In this document: piece by piece, positions 53,496-64,000 of the stretch
How the letters are laid out: every line of letters starts with the position of its first letter
Position numbering within the stretch: position 1 is the first letter of the stretch
Assembly (NCBI RefSeq): GCF_032884065.1
Contig: NW_027062665.1
Coordinates: 2,843,266-2,907,265 of the forward strand
Origin: Artemia franciscana
Taxonomy: Eukaryota; Arthropoda; Branchiopoda; Anostraca; Artemiidae
Length of the DNA: 64,000 bases
Direction of reading: 5' to 3'
Notes under the pieces: generated by a model
Databases searched by the model: none
Seen by the model: the letters and a program-made list of their open reading frames with translations, nothing else
Told to the model about the DNA's origin: nothing
Made by a program: the position numbers and the translations under genes

Positions 53496-55562
53496 AAATG
53501 CAGTAAATGTATCACAGCTCATATTATTGACTTACCAATGAAGTGAACATGCCACTCAATGCCTTTTTATGCTCTTTAATGAATATAATTAAACAAAAAA
53601 AAAATAAGTTTTTTTAAATGAAAGTAAGGAGCAACATTAAAACTTAAAACAAACAGAAATTACTCCACATATGAAAGGGGCTTTTCCTCCTCAACACCCA
53701 CTCTTTACGCTAAAGTTTGACTCTTTCTCTTAACTCTACATTTTAAAACAGTAAAAAACCTTAGCGTAAAGAGCAGGGCATTGAGAAGGAAAAGCCCCTT
53801 TCATATATGGAGTAATTTCTGTTTGTTTTAAGTTTTAATGTTGCTCCTTACTTTCATTTAAAAAAACTTGTTTTTTTGTTTAATTTCTGGATGTTTTTGA
53901 ATTAATGCATGTTTCGATCTGGGCTCTCTGCACATAAATAATTAAAACAAAATTTGCATATTAATGTTTTGGGGCTAAATGGCTTTTTTGTAGTTTTAAT
54001 TGGAAAATTTTGAGAAATCTGCCCTCCAATTTTTTGATTACTTAAAAAGGCAACTACAACTTACAATTTTTTATGAACGTTTTCATAAGTAAAAAATATA
54101 AGTAACTTACGAATTAAATTACGTAGCGAACTTCTATATTCATATGTTTTTATTACACATATGAGGGGGCTCACCCCTCGTCAATACCTTGCTCTTTACA
54201 TTAAAGCTTAAATTTTGTCCCAATTCCTTAAGAATGACCCCTGAATCACAAAGGCGATAGAATAAATACTTGAAATTACTAAAAATACTTTAGCATAAAG
54301 AGCAAGGTATTACAAGGAGGTAAACCCCTCATATGTGTAATAATTTCTGTTTGTTTTAAGTTTTAATCCTGCTTCTCACTTTCAGTAGAAAAAACTTTTT
54401 GTATTTATTTTTTCTTTTCTTTTTTTTTAAATAATGCTAGAAAATCCTGCACCCCCTCCATTGAAAGTCTCTTCCCCCATGAGAAGTTACTCCATGGAAA
54501 GATCCTCCCCGGTAACCCTACCCCCAAACTAAAAAAAAATCCCCCTGAAAACATCTGTACTCTTCCCAGTAACCATTACTATATGTAAACACATGTCAAA
54601 GTTTGTAACTTGCAGCCCTTCTCATGGGGACTGCAGGGGAGTAAGTCGTCCCCAAAGACATAGTTATTAGGTATTTTGACTATGGTGAATAAAATTGGTA
54701 TCTCAGAATTTTGATCTGGTGATTTTGGGGGGAAAATGAGCATAGGAGGGTGCCTAGGTGCCCTCCAATTTTTTGGTCACTTAAAAAGGGCACTAGAACT
54801 TTTCTTTTCCGTTAGAATGAGCTCTTTCGCGACATTCTAGGACCACTAAGTCGATACAATCACCCCTGGGGAAAAAAACATAAAAAAACAAATAAACACG
54901 CATCCATGATTTGTCTTGTGGCAAAAAATGCGAAATTCCACATTTTTGTAGATAGGGGCTTGAAACTTCTACGATAAGGTTCTCTGATATGCTGAATCTG
55001 ATGGTGTGATTTTAGTTAAGATCATATGACTTTTAGGGGGTGTTTCCTCCTATTTTCTAAAATTAGGCAAATTTTCTCAGGTTTGTAAGTTTTGATGGGT
55101 AAGACTAATCTTGATGAAACTTATATATTTAAAATCAGCATTAAAATGCCATTCTTTTGATGTAACTATTGGTATTTTTAGAGTTTTGGTTACTATTGAG
55201 CCGGGTTGCTCCTTACTACAGTTTGTTACCACAAACTGTTTGATAATCACTTCTTTTGCCAAATCAAATTTAAGCACTTTTTGACCTAACTATAAATAAT
55301 TTTGGCACTGAGAAAATGTATTATTATTTTGTCTAAAATGAACAAGAAAACAGCACTGAGAAAATGTAGTATTATTTTCTTGAAAACAACTGATAACTCG
55401 TACTTTAATTGAAAAATTTGTCATTTTTAAGAGCTGAAAAAGTGCTTGAATTTGTGGTAGAAGCAATTATTATATTCATAAAGAGCATAAAAAAGGCATC
55501 GAGTAGTATGTTCACTTTATTGGCAAGTCGATAATATGAACTGTGATACATTTACCATAAAT
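53496..55562. repeat. Inverted repeats of about 95 bp flanking copy C
   Basis: 53496-53592 (GCAGTAAATGTATCACAGCT ... TTTTTATGCTCTTTAATGAA) is the reverse complement, with mismatches, of 55464-55562 (TTCATAAAGAGCATAAAAAA ... GTGATACATTTACCATAAAT). Copy C of the unclassified family fills the space between. Either copy C inserted in the loop of an older foldback, or these are outer parts of a longer element. Confidence 0.65.
53600..55244 (+). repeat. Unclassified repeat family, copy C (full length, uninterrupted)
   Basis: This is the reference copy, about 1.64 kb. Palindrome 1 is at 53600-53890 (AAGTAAGGAGCAACATTAAA with its complement, arms about 125 bases). Palindromic module 2 is at about 54160-54385 (ATATGAGGGGGCTCACCCCT; AGCATAAAGAGCAAGGTATT). 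The body has CCCCTGAAAACATCTGT, GCCCTCCAATTTTTTGGTCA and TTCTCTGATATGCTGAATCT. The end is TTGCTCCTTACTACAGTTTG and a small hairpin. At 54136/54137 it has the empty version of the site where the Helitron sits in copy B. No ORF is found. Confidence 0.8.
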
Positions 55563-56589
55563 GCTTAGTTGAGTTCATTCCTAATAGTGTATTTCTAATT
55601 TTATCCTACACTTCATCCTTGATGGATAAATATACAGTTCATTTTTAGTAGCACAATTCCTTTTGTTTTTACTATCTTATAATGAATGCTAAATAATTTG
55701 GAGGATGACAAGAGATATTCTAAAAAATAGTGTGATTATTTATAGAGGGCTGTACATTTATCCATTGGAGGAGAGGTGGGATTAACTGAAGCTGCCTACT
55801 TTTATAATTTGCATAGTTATTTAATGTTTGTTAACTTTATTACTAGCAAATAATAAGGAACAAGGTATCTCTTTAAGGGCTCAACATAAAATTTGTAAAG
55901 GAAGCAATTAGTATTCTTGGAAAGACCATAAAAAGACACATCAAGTGGTGTCTTCACATCCTTTGTTGCTAAGTTGTGGGAAAACTCTAAATTTATCAGT
56001 GTTTAAGTAAAAATTAAGCTTATGTGGCATAGATACCATGGATAAAATCATCAAGGGTCTAGAAGATGCAGCCAAATGAGCACATTTCATAAGGAGGGGT
56101 TCCAGTAAAGAAGTATGTATAAGGGGAATGTTGACTCCAATTTGGGACCTCCAGTATAAACTGATACCAAGATGAATGTACACTCAGGCTGACTAACTTC
56201 AGTGCAAACGAATGTTCATATACAACATGCTTGTTCCCATGTGCTTTGATTCTTGAGAAGCATTTATTCCTTTGAAAGGCAGCACTTTTGCTTAGGGACA
56301 ATGCAGACAATACCTTTAATGCAGACAACAGAATGTGCTTGTGCAGTCCCATTGCTGTTTAAATTCAAGAATTTTGTAAAAATTCAAGGATCTTAAAAAT
56401 AGATGGGGGACAAATGAATAAAAATTGGATCCCCTATTTTAATTAGACACACAATTTGTAAAATCCAAGATAAACGTTATGTGACACCCTAATTTACTTC
56501 TAGCCTGTCTTTATAAAACATTGAGTCTCTGAATGACACTAGATTTCAAAGAATTAATTTGTTCATGCCACAACATCTTTGAGTCTATC
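55563..56589. other. Unassigned, LINE-linker-like fragment near 56030-56090
   Basis: At 56037-56080 the plus strand reads ATGGATAAAATCATCAAGGG ... GAAGATGCAGCC, resembling the RTE-like linker MDKIAEDLEDAARRH at 16250 and 45080. It is probably a tiny decayed fragment. The rest is unassigned. Confidence 0.4.
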
Positions 56590-57480
56590 CTTAGGCCAAG
56601 TAGATTCACAGAATCATAAAATGGGAACTTGCTGGAGAGCATTTTAAGCAGAATAAGAGAATCTCTTCTGCAGCTTGTAAATATGATGGCTTGGGTTTTA
56701 CTGATTGAAATTGAGAAACCAAAATTGAGGAGAATCTCTGAACTAATTTTATGTTCAATGAGTTTAAAAAAAAGTTAAAGGTTGGGATCTTTCCATACAT
56801 CCAAATAATTGGATCTTCAGCATAAGAACTAAATGTTGAATGAGGTACTTGAAATATTGAAATATACGAGTTGAAAAGAAGAAGACTCAAGGTAGATCTA
56901 TGATGAGACCTATTCAAAGACCTTTGGTAACAACACTAGTCTCCCCTTTGGTCTCATTTACTTCAAAATAATTGCTTTTGTCTGTTAAAATGGATTTCAT
57001 AAAACCAATGAAAGAGTAAGGGAAGTCTAGATTAACTAAAGTCTCCAGCAGTTTATTGCGGATTATATTGCCACAGGAATCTGGCCAATCCAATAGGACA
57101 GTCATTCTGAAATACTCGCTTTTAAGATATTTACTAACATCAATTTCCAGGCAGGTAGTGTTGTCCATGGTGTTATGTCCTTTTCTGAAGCCTGTTTGTT
57201 CTTTTGGAAGGTTATTATTAAATTATGTAAACCATCAGTCCTTGATAAAATAAGCCTTTCAACTATTTTACTAAGGACAGGTAGAACAGAGATAGGTCAG
57301 TAAGACTTAGGGTCCTAAGATGGGCTAAAGGGCTCTAAAAGTGGAAATACACAGACAATCTTCAAATCATCTAGGAACTTAAGGTTTGTATAAGGCCCAA
57401 TTTTAAGTGCTGTACTGAATTCATCTTGGGAAGAGGGTATTTTCATGTGAAGAAGTGCATTGCAAACCACAAATGGATGA
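56590..57480 (-). pseudogene. Non-LTR reverse transcriptase remnant, minus strand
   Basis: On the minus strand, in pieces: HNTMDNTTCLEIDV (after a GFRKGH-like start near 57190), MTVLLDWPDSCGNIIRNKLL (motif A region, Asp doubtful), YSFIGFMKSILTDKSNYFEV, GETSVVTKGLPQ-like motif B, LSLLLFNSYISIF, SSYAEDPIIWMYG (motif C changed from YADD to YAED), FFLNSLNIK. Multiple frameshifts. The motif order is that of a LINE RT of the I/Jockey/CR1 kind. Confidence 0.6.
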
Positions 57481-57869
57481 TGAGTGGTATGAGAGCCTGA
57501 GCTTGACTTACATTACCTAAGGCTTCTCTTGCTTGATATGTGGTGTAGAAAGCATATCAACTTTTCTCCTAAAGGTGGATCTGTCTGCTGCTGTCAGTAG
57601 CAACAATGGCCATCGTGAGATACTTGTTTAGGCTTTCTATCCACCTGGTCCAAGGTCCACCCCTTGGGCACAATCAACCATGGGATGTGAGGTCAAATCA
57701 GACAATGGAAATATAAGAACCTGAGCAGTCATTTATATAGATGTTGGTCAACATGTTTGCTTTCTTTTTACCTGAGACAATTGGAGAATTATACATTTTA
57801 AATATTCTCAGTTTTTAGCTTTTATAAATAAAAAAAATATGGATATTAATGTACTTGTTCTTGTTGCAT
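57481..57869. other. Unassigned spacer
   Basis: No feature supported; it may contain the degraded downstream part of the adjacent LINEs. Confidence 0.35.
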
Positions 57870-58900
57870 GTTCTTACTTGTACTTGTTGCATGTTCAAGC
57901 TGTATCCGGGCTCATAATGGCACCCAGCCCAGGACAGCATGTCTACTTCCAGAAGTTTTGCTCAAGGGTGGTAGGCTCTACAATCTTCAGCCACTGATGA
58001 TTCCAACAATGGCTATATTTTCTGAACCCTCCAATTGGCTCCAGATGAGACTTCACTGTTGAAAGCCTTCCCTTTTTTGGCCTTCCGTTCTCTTCTTCCA
58101 TGCTGTTAGTGGTAGATATTTGAGTCATCTTTTGCTTATTTGTTCATCTGGTCTGTGTATTATGTGGCCAAACCACCTCAGTCTCCCGTGCTCAATAATA
58201 TTAGAGATAAGTGGGCAATCCCCACATTTTCTCCTAACTTTGTTGTTTGAAACTCTGTCTGAGAGGCAGATGCCCAGGTTATAAAGCAGGCATGTTTGGT
58301 CGAAGGTGCTCAAGACCAATGGTTTTGCTGCTTTCAATGACCATGCCGCACATCCATAAAGAAGAACAGAGAGAACCATAGCTTCATACACTCGGAGGTC
58401 CATCCATGTTTAGATTTTGCTCCACTTCCAGAACGTGTTCTATAGTTGAAGGAAGCTATTTTAGGCTGATGACATGTGGCTCTGGATCTTTTCCAAAAAT
58501 TCGCCAGCAGGGTTTACCATTGAGCCAAGGTATTTGAATGACTGGACATCTTTAATCTGACTACCATTTAGGGTCACAGGGATTTCTTCCATCCCAGTCG
58601 TTTGCTTTGTTTTTATTTTTGCTAGACTAATTTGGAGGTCAGTCGAGAGTGCCTTGCCTGTCAGGTCACTGATCATAGCCTAGGCTTCTGCAACAGATTC
58701 AGCAAGCATGTCCACATTGTCAGCATAGTCAAGATGCATGACAGAGAGGGCTGGACTCACTGCAATACCTTCGTGCATGAATTTTTGGGCATTTCTTGGG
58801 GATAAGGTACATCATGAGGTCCCCAGTCTTGTGGTCACCCAAAGCGCGTTGGCCATCATGTTGCTTGGCATGGAGGCATGGTTGCCAACTTGCACACTTT
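57870..58900 (-). pseudogene. RT C-terminus of a further RTE-like LINE family
   Basis: Minus strand, several frames: YADNVDMLAESVAEAQAMIS (motif C, ADD changed to ADN), LQISLAKIKTKQTTGMEEIP, VTLNGSQIKDVQSFKYLGSM (the usual KYLGS element), LRVYEAMVLSVLLYGCAAW (cf. VYxAxVxSxLLYGxExW), GRLRWFGHIIHRPDEQ (LRWxGHV-RM). The family is distinct from the 14788-type copies by sequence. It is inactive. Confidence 0.7.
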
Positions 58901-60215
58901 TCGTGTGAAATGCACTTTTTTTATTGCACTCTTTTATGAAATGACTGGGTTTTCACTCCTTTTAGCCATTATTTGCTCTTTACACTCTTTTATGAAGTGA
59001 TGATAGAGAAAGTACTAGCGAAATAAAAAACTCCGAATTAAATTATTTACATGCAAAAGATAGAAAAGCTAACCAGTATGATTTCTGTTATTTTTGCCTG
59101 AACCATCCCCCAGGGGTCTTTCTGATATTTTTAACCATTTACAAAGAAGTAGATCAAAGTATAGATAACAAGTGAAAATAGGATAGATTCAAAATCAAAT
59201 CTCATAGAAGGAAGTTGAAAGCTGTTGGGCCTAACCATTTTTCTTGTAAATGGAAAAGTGAGTATGCAATATGCAGTAAGGCAATAGAGAAGCAACAACA
59301 AATGCAAACCTTTTCAATGTCTACTCTTGAACTGATAAAATTCTGCAAAGACTTTGGGCCTATGCACCTTTTTGAAGTATGAATGCACAACTCTGCTTGT
59401 GATAGCCATTTTTTTTTTGGAAATAAAAATCTTATCTTACCAGCCAGTGGTTCAAGAATTTGCATCGGAAGGGACCCATACTATCAACATGACATAAAAG
59501 GGTATATAAGTAAAATACGGGATTGCCTAGAGTTGTAGTTAAGACACTTCTTGCTATCTTGGAAAGCAGTTGAGTTAAGTGAATGACACTTTCAGAAATG
59601 AATCCAGGGCCAAAAATATTTAAGCCAGTTGAAAGTGACAATGAAAAATGGGTAAATATTGAGCAGTTCATATTATTGACCTATGAATATCTAAACATTT
59701 GATGAAGTTAACTATAGTTTAGGTAGAGATCCAAGCAATCAAAATAAACACTGGCAAATTTCATGCAGAGCATTACATCGTAAGCGAGAAAAAGAATGAT
59801 AGTTATTATCTAACCCATTATTTAGAGGTTGATTTAAGTAGGAATTCCTCCTAACTTTATTTTAAATACATTTGAAAAATTAAAAGGTAATATGTTGATT
59901 TACACTTTTTTTTACGTCGGCAGCTGGTAACCCCGCATGGAGGTCAGTGGTGCTTACAACCCTTCACTGCTGTGAGGTGCGCTACCTGACTTCCTATGCT
60001 GTCTAGTGATGGATGGCCAGATCTCATTGCCTGGAGCTCCACCACCGCCCTGGAAATTTCCAGGCATAGCTAGCCCTGTGCTCGCACCTAGAGTCAGCAG
60101 TCAACTTCAGGATGGGGTAGCCTCAGTCAATCTTGGAATCTTGTTGAGATGTCTAATTTACAACAGGCATAAACGTAGTGTCTTAGTTGTAAAACATAAT
60201 AGTCAATTTATATAA
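58901..60215. other. Mostly unassigned; TIR-family fragment at 59520-59610
   Basis: 59520-59610 (CACTTCTTGCTATCTTGGAA; GAATGACACTTTCAGAAATG) matches the TIR of the 50298-51556 family. The 59925-60130 segment is GC-richer and reads like part of a LINE 5' region, but I cannot assign it. Confidence 0.4.
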
Positions 60216-60790
60216 CTCTGGGGAATTGACATGCTTAATATCCCTAGAGACATGGTAACCACAACTTTCAATTGTGCTGAACAAAATTACTATATCAAAC
60301 TTGTCATTGGAGACATTTGAAAAACCATGGGCTAAGGAGGAGTGCTGTTTGGCTTCAAATAACTTATGACTTTTATAAAAGGGTAAAGAATACGGCGTTA
60401 GACTTTACAGTCTGTACCGGCGGTGCTGATCTCCGTTTCTTGGCCCTTCAGCCAGGAAGTGCAATGGGGGGCTGGGGGCCAGCCAACCTGTGCTTTCGCA
60501 CACCCTTCCTGTTTACCTTCCCCAGATTTCTCCAGGTACCCATTTAGAGTTGGGTCGACTCTGGCTAAGCTTACAGAGTCACGCCACTGACCCCCGTCCC
60601 AAACTGTAGAATTGGGTACACTGGGATTCGAACCCGTGTCCTCTCAGACAAGGGATCCCGAATCCAGCGCACCAACCCACTCGGCCAGGGCGGCTTTTGT
60701 GACTTTTATAAAGGGTACTAGAAATTCTAATTTCCAATCAAATTAGCTCCTTTAAAAGTTTCAATGGTATTACTAGCTATGATAGAGCAA
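60216..60790 (+). repeat. Unclassified repeat family, copy F fragment, interrupted by a SINE
   Basis: Decayed blocks in family order: CCCTAGAGACATGGTAACCA (cf. CCCCAAAGACATAGTTAT), GAACAAAATTACTATATCAA, TAAGGAGGAGTGCTGTTTGG, then after the SINE AAAGGGTACTAGAAATTCTA and AATTAGCTCCTTTAAAAG. It is the most diverged copy seen. Confidence 0.55.
60380..60699 (-). mobile_element. tRNA-derived SINE
   Basis: On the minus strand the head (60699 downward) reads GCCGCCCTGGCCGAGTGGGT (A-box-like TGGCCGAGTGG), and about 45 bases later GGTTCGAATCCCAGTG (a near-perfect B box). The body is about 230 bases, ending in CGCCGTATTCTTTACCC. Flanking direct repeats of 13 bases, TGACTTTTATAAA, lie at 60367-60379 and 60700-60712, a target duplication typical of LINE-driven insertion. 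The tRNA part resembles a class II (Ser/Leu-like) tRNA 5' region but does not fold as a complete tRNA gene. Pol III could transcribe it. Confidence 0.85.
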
Positions 60791-60829
60791 TGCTGCCTAT
60801 GAAGTTGCTTCTATGTCTTTTGAAAAGTG

Positions 60830-61884
60830 TGCATGCATATAGTCTTTCCTAATTGAAACTACCCTTAAACATTCCCTAAAAATTTACCTTAATAGTCTTA
60901 ATGTCATTAGTTACACTACTATAGAAGTAGTATCAAAAGTATACACATAGTGTCTTATGGCTATTTCAGAATCCTCCACAACTTACCTTAAAAGGTCGAA
61001 CTTAATAATGTAAGCTGCTCTGGAGATGTTGCTTTTGACAATCAAAATGCTCTTAGTTTGTTTTGATTTCGTTTCAACATCTGACTAAATATCCCTTTTA
61101 AGGATCACCTTAATATCCTTATTTGTGTGCAATAGCAATAGTTGTAGTAGCAGCATGCACATAGTACCTTTGGTTTTCTTCAACATCCCCTTCAACACAC
61201 AATGAAAGTTTCAACTTAATACCATCAACCATTCCTGAAGCGTTGCTGATACTTTCTCTAGACAACCTTGTGGACATAGTTTGTTTTGGTTTAGTTCAAT
61301 ATAGTTTCAATATTGCCCAAAATTTTTGCCTTCATAACCGTAGCTTAAGTAGCAGTAGCAGCAGCTCTGGTAGTAATAGCAGTTGTATTAACCATTAGAA
61401 ATAGATTTAAAGTTTCAACCTTAGCTTTAGTGGTAGTAGTAGTATGAGTAGAAGCAGTAGCATTGGGATACAAATATTATCTTTTGGTTTGTTCAACATC
61501 TCCCACAACAAACCCTATTAGTTTCAACTTCATGCACAAAACTGTTCCTAAGATATTGCCGAAATGTCCTTTTGACAACCTGCATACAAATGGCGTATTG
61601 TTATTCAGTTCACCTTCTCCCCTGAAAGTTTTACCATCACACCCTTAGGCAAAGTTAATACTAGTATCACAGTAATAACTCTAGTACTAGTAGCAGCAGC
61701 AGTATTAACATATAACATTTTGGTCAGTTGAACATCCCCCTCGTCAAGTCCTGGAAGTTTCACCTCAATACAATTAGCCAATGCTATAACATTGCCAGTA
61801 TAAAAGCATAACAAGTCAAAAAGTAAATTCTACATTCGTGCCATTGGCATTTCAAAGGCTCTGCTTTACTCCCATGTAATTCTT
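60830..61884. repeat. Degenerate long-period repeat with TAG/CAG trinucleotide cores
   Basis: About four to five loose units of roughly 200-280 bases follow one another. Each unit combines a trinucleotide core (for example AGTAGCAGTAGCAGCAGC at about 61351 and GTAGCAGCAGCAG at about 61688), then GGTTTGTTCAACATC-type, then AAAGTTTCAACTT-type and a TTCCTAA..ATTGCC block. Similarity between units is low but the order is kept. Confidence 0.55.
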
Positions 61885-61984
61885 NNNNNNNNNNNNNNNN
61901 NNNNNNNNNNNNNNNNNNNNNNNNNNNNNNNNNNNNNNNNNNNNNNNNNNNNNNNNNNNNNNNNNNNNNNNNNNNNNNNNNNNN
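61885..61984. other. Assembly gap (100 N)
   Basis: Exactly 100 undetermined bases, the usual placeholder for a scaffold gap of unknown size. Continuity between the sequence left of it and the candidate exon at 62167 is not proven. Confidence 0.95.
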
Positions 61985-62166
61985 CCTGCATATACATCTG
62001 AATTAATGTATTTATGTAAGCTGAATATACATGTAACGTCTGTATATTTTTTATTTTTTAACATAGCTAAAAGAAAAAGTAGTTGGATTTGTTTGGTAAG
62101 CTTTAATTCTGAATATTTTGTCCATTAAATTTAAATTATGTCCATTTAATTTAAATTTTGTTTTAG

Positions 62167-62334
62167 AAGTTGATGATGCTATACCAGGTGACAGTGTGAA
62201 GACCTCTTGCATTCCAAACCTTTTGTCTCTGAAACATGAAGATGTTCCTTTCCTTTCTTTACCCAGCAATTCAGGACCACATAAGTTTGAATATGACACC
62301 CTGGGATTGGAAGCCACATGTCCTGACAATAAAG
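62167..62334 (+). CDS. Candidate internal exon of an unidentified host gene
   Basis: A polypyrimidine-type acceptor (AATTTTGTTTTAG) ends at 62166 and a donor (AATAAAG/GTACAT) follows 62334. The 168-base stretch is open in one frame: two bases, 55 codons, one base. It reads VDDAIPGDSVKTSCIPNLLS, LKHEDVPFLSLPSNSGPHKF and EYDTLGLEATCPDNK. Codon use and composition look protein-like (no low complexity, GC above its surroundings). I do not recognise the protein. The weak point is that no neighbouring exon was found on either side, partly because of the gap at 61885. Confidence 0.45.
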
Positions 62335-64000
62335 GTACATCTCATATTTTTCGTCATTTTACATTCCAAGGTATCAGTTAATATTTTATGGAACAAAAAT
62401 TAGACAAAGGGACTTAATCTTAAGATACGACTTGTTTGTGCAGGTGTTTACCGAACTGTTTTTGTGGTCTTATATGAACGTTTCCAAATATTGTCTTGAA
62501 AGTAGTTGGGCAAATATTGTTTTTGACAAAACCTGATAATAAGCCATAAATCTGTAGATCTCTGTATAGTTTTCACAATTCACTTTTATGGTGTGTATCT
62601 CTCTATATAAATTAATATATATACCAGGTGTATGTAATAGATATAAATAGTATGTAAATATATGTAATAATATGCGAGTGTTACAAATGATGTAATTATT
62701 ATGTAAATCAGATATATTAATATGTAAATAAAGAGTTGCATATGGAAAATTCAGAAATGAGTTGAGGGATCTATTTTAGGGGTTTTCTGCTTCAGAACGA
62801 TTTAGCTAGAAGAATATAACCAGTCTCATTGGATTTTAATAATAAAGATGAAATTCATGTTTTATCCAGGTATGAAACTCTAGGTGTATCCAGGAGGTAC
62901 TTATCGTCATACCCCCCCCCCCCCGCCAACTCTCCCCTCAAATTTGTAAGAATGACTTCGTCGGGTTTGAGCTATGACAGGTGCCAGTCTCTCACTGCTG
63001 AAGGTGTGCAGGTAGAACAAACTTAGGAAAATATTTGTGATTTTAGACTCTTTAAACTTGTCCGTTTTAATTATTTGGATCATTACGGATTAAAAACTGC
63101 AGCGTCATCCGATTAATGCTATAAATTTATGCCTAACTTCCAACACTCATGTTAGTGCTGAGGCTCTTTACTAAATCAATGGCGAGACTGTGTCATTTGT
63201 GGCACTCTAAAGATATCCGTTGCTTTTCATAACCAAACTTAAAAAAATGAAAAATAGAATTTAAAAAATGAAAAAATAGATTGAAATAAAGAAATGAAAT
63301 ATAAAATTACATCATTTTGTGGAACTGTGTAACTCCACATTCCTGAAGATAACCATTGTCTCAGAAACAATTCTTTTATAAAACTTCCTTGTTTATCTTA
63401 AAAAACTGTTTTTACCAGTTCTTTTCTTCAAATAAAAGGTGGAATAATTTTCAGATGTGACAAAAGAACTAAAAAGATGATTGTACTCGCGCAATTTTTT
63501 ATTACATGCAAGTTTCTCTTTGTAGCTGAGATGAAACTGAATCTTTGTACCCTCAAATACATTGGAAGCAAGTAATAGGAATAAGAACTAGATAAAACTG
63601 GCTAATTGGATAGAGCTGGAACTGGCTAATTGGACTAGATAAAACTGGCTAATCGTTTTACTAATTTGTTGGCGAAAAATGAAGATCACTAGGCAACAGT
63701 GGTTTAGTTAATGTGGCTTTTGGTACTGATTTTATATACGGATATAATTAACAAGCTGAATCCAAATATCAAAATAATTTAGGCTGGGATCTTAAATTTT
63801 GAAGATTTAATTAATCTAACAGTCAAATTCAAATCTTGGTTTTTATTTCTAAGACAATAAACAAAACAAGAAACCTTAAAACAAATTAACATGAGTAGGG
63901 CTGACAACCTTATGCCTTCTCAAACCACAACATAATTTGTACTTTACTATTTAAAAATACAAATAAATATGTTTTGTCAGTTTAATGCACATAATTATGC
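62335..64000. other. Right end, no feature recognised
   Basis: AT-rich, with an ATATGTAATA-type low-complexity stretch at 62600-62720 and a C-run at 62912-62924. If 62167-62334 is an exon, this would be its downstream intron. Confidence 0.4.

Noticed and set aside
60613..60699. tRNA gene
   Set aside because: A- and B-box-like sequences are present but the acceptor and anticodon arms do not close; the SINE body and target duplication explain the segment.

Overview
The window is eukaryotic, AT-rich and crowded with transposons, with spliced host exons between them. Retrotransposon clades, simple-repeat load and intron structure suggest an arthropod. A crustacean of the brine-shrimp type is my guess from memory of similar repeats and cannot be shown from the window alone.

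Host gene: the minus strand carries the first three coding exons of a phosphatidylserine synthase of the PTDSS2 type (exon 1 at 36616-36764, exon 2 at 5309-5407, exon 3 at 1311-1461). Splice sites and phases agree, and together the exons give exactly 133 codons ending in phase 0. Intron 1 is about 31.2 kb and intron 2 about 3.8 kb, and the rest of the gene lies off the left edge. A second possible host exon of unknown gene lies on the plus strand at 62167-62334.

Intron 1 (5408-36615) is built from mobile elements. From left to right it holds: a foldback and a tandem duplication; a copy of an unclassified family with GTAAGGAGCGAC-type ends, interrupted by a Helitron (7243-9931); a giant imperfect palindrome (11093-18949) made of an old non-LTR element, with an RTE-like LINE inserted in its right arm; another RT remnant; and a three-level nest, in which a CR1/Jockey-like LINE is interrupted by Gypsy-1 (21109-32319), which is interrupted by Gypsy-2 (23626-30471). 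After the nest come a foldback element and two RTE-like fragments in opposite orientation.

Just upstream of the PTDSS2 start codon, in the same orientation, is a long I-like LINE with two intact overlapping ORFs (36773 to about 42230). It is the only mobile element here whose ORFs are uninterrupted.

From 42.2 kb to the right edge lie a fourth RTE-like copy, tandem repeats, more copies of the unclassified family, a cluster of TIR/foldback elements, three LINE RT remnants, a tRNA-derived SINE with a 13-bp target duplication, a TAG-rich degenerate repeat and a 100-base assembly gap (61885-61984). I saw no prokaryotic operons, CRISPR arrays, rRNA genes or functional tRNA genes.
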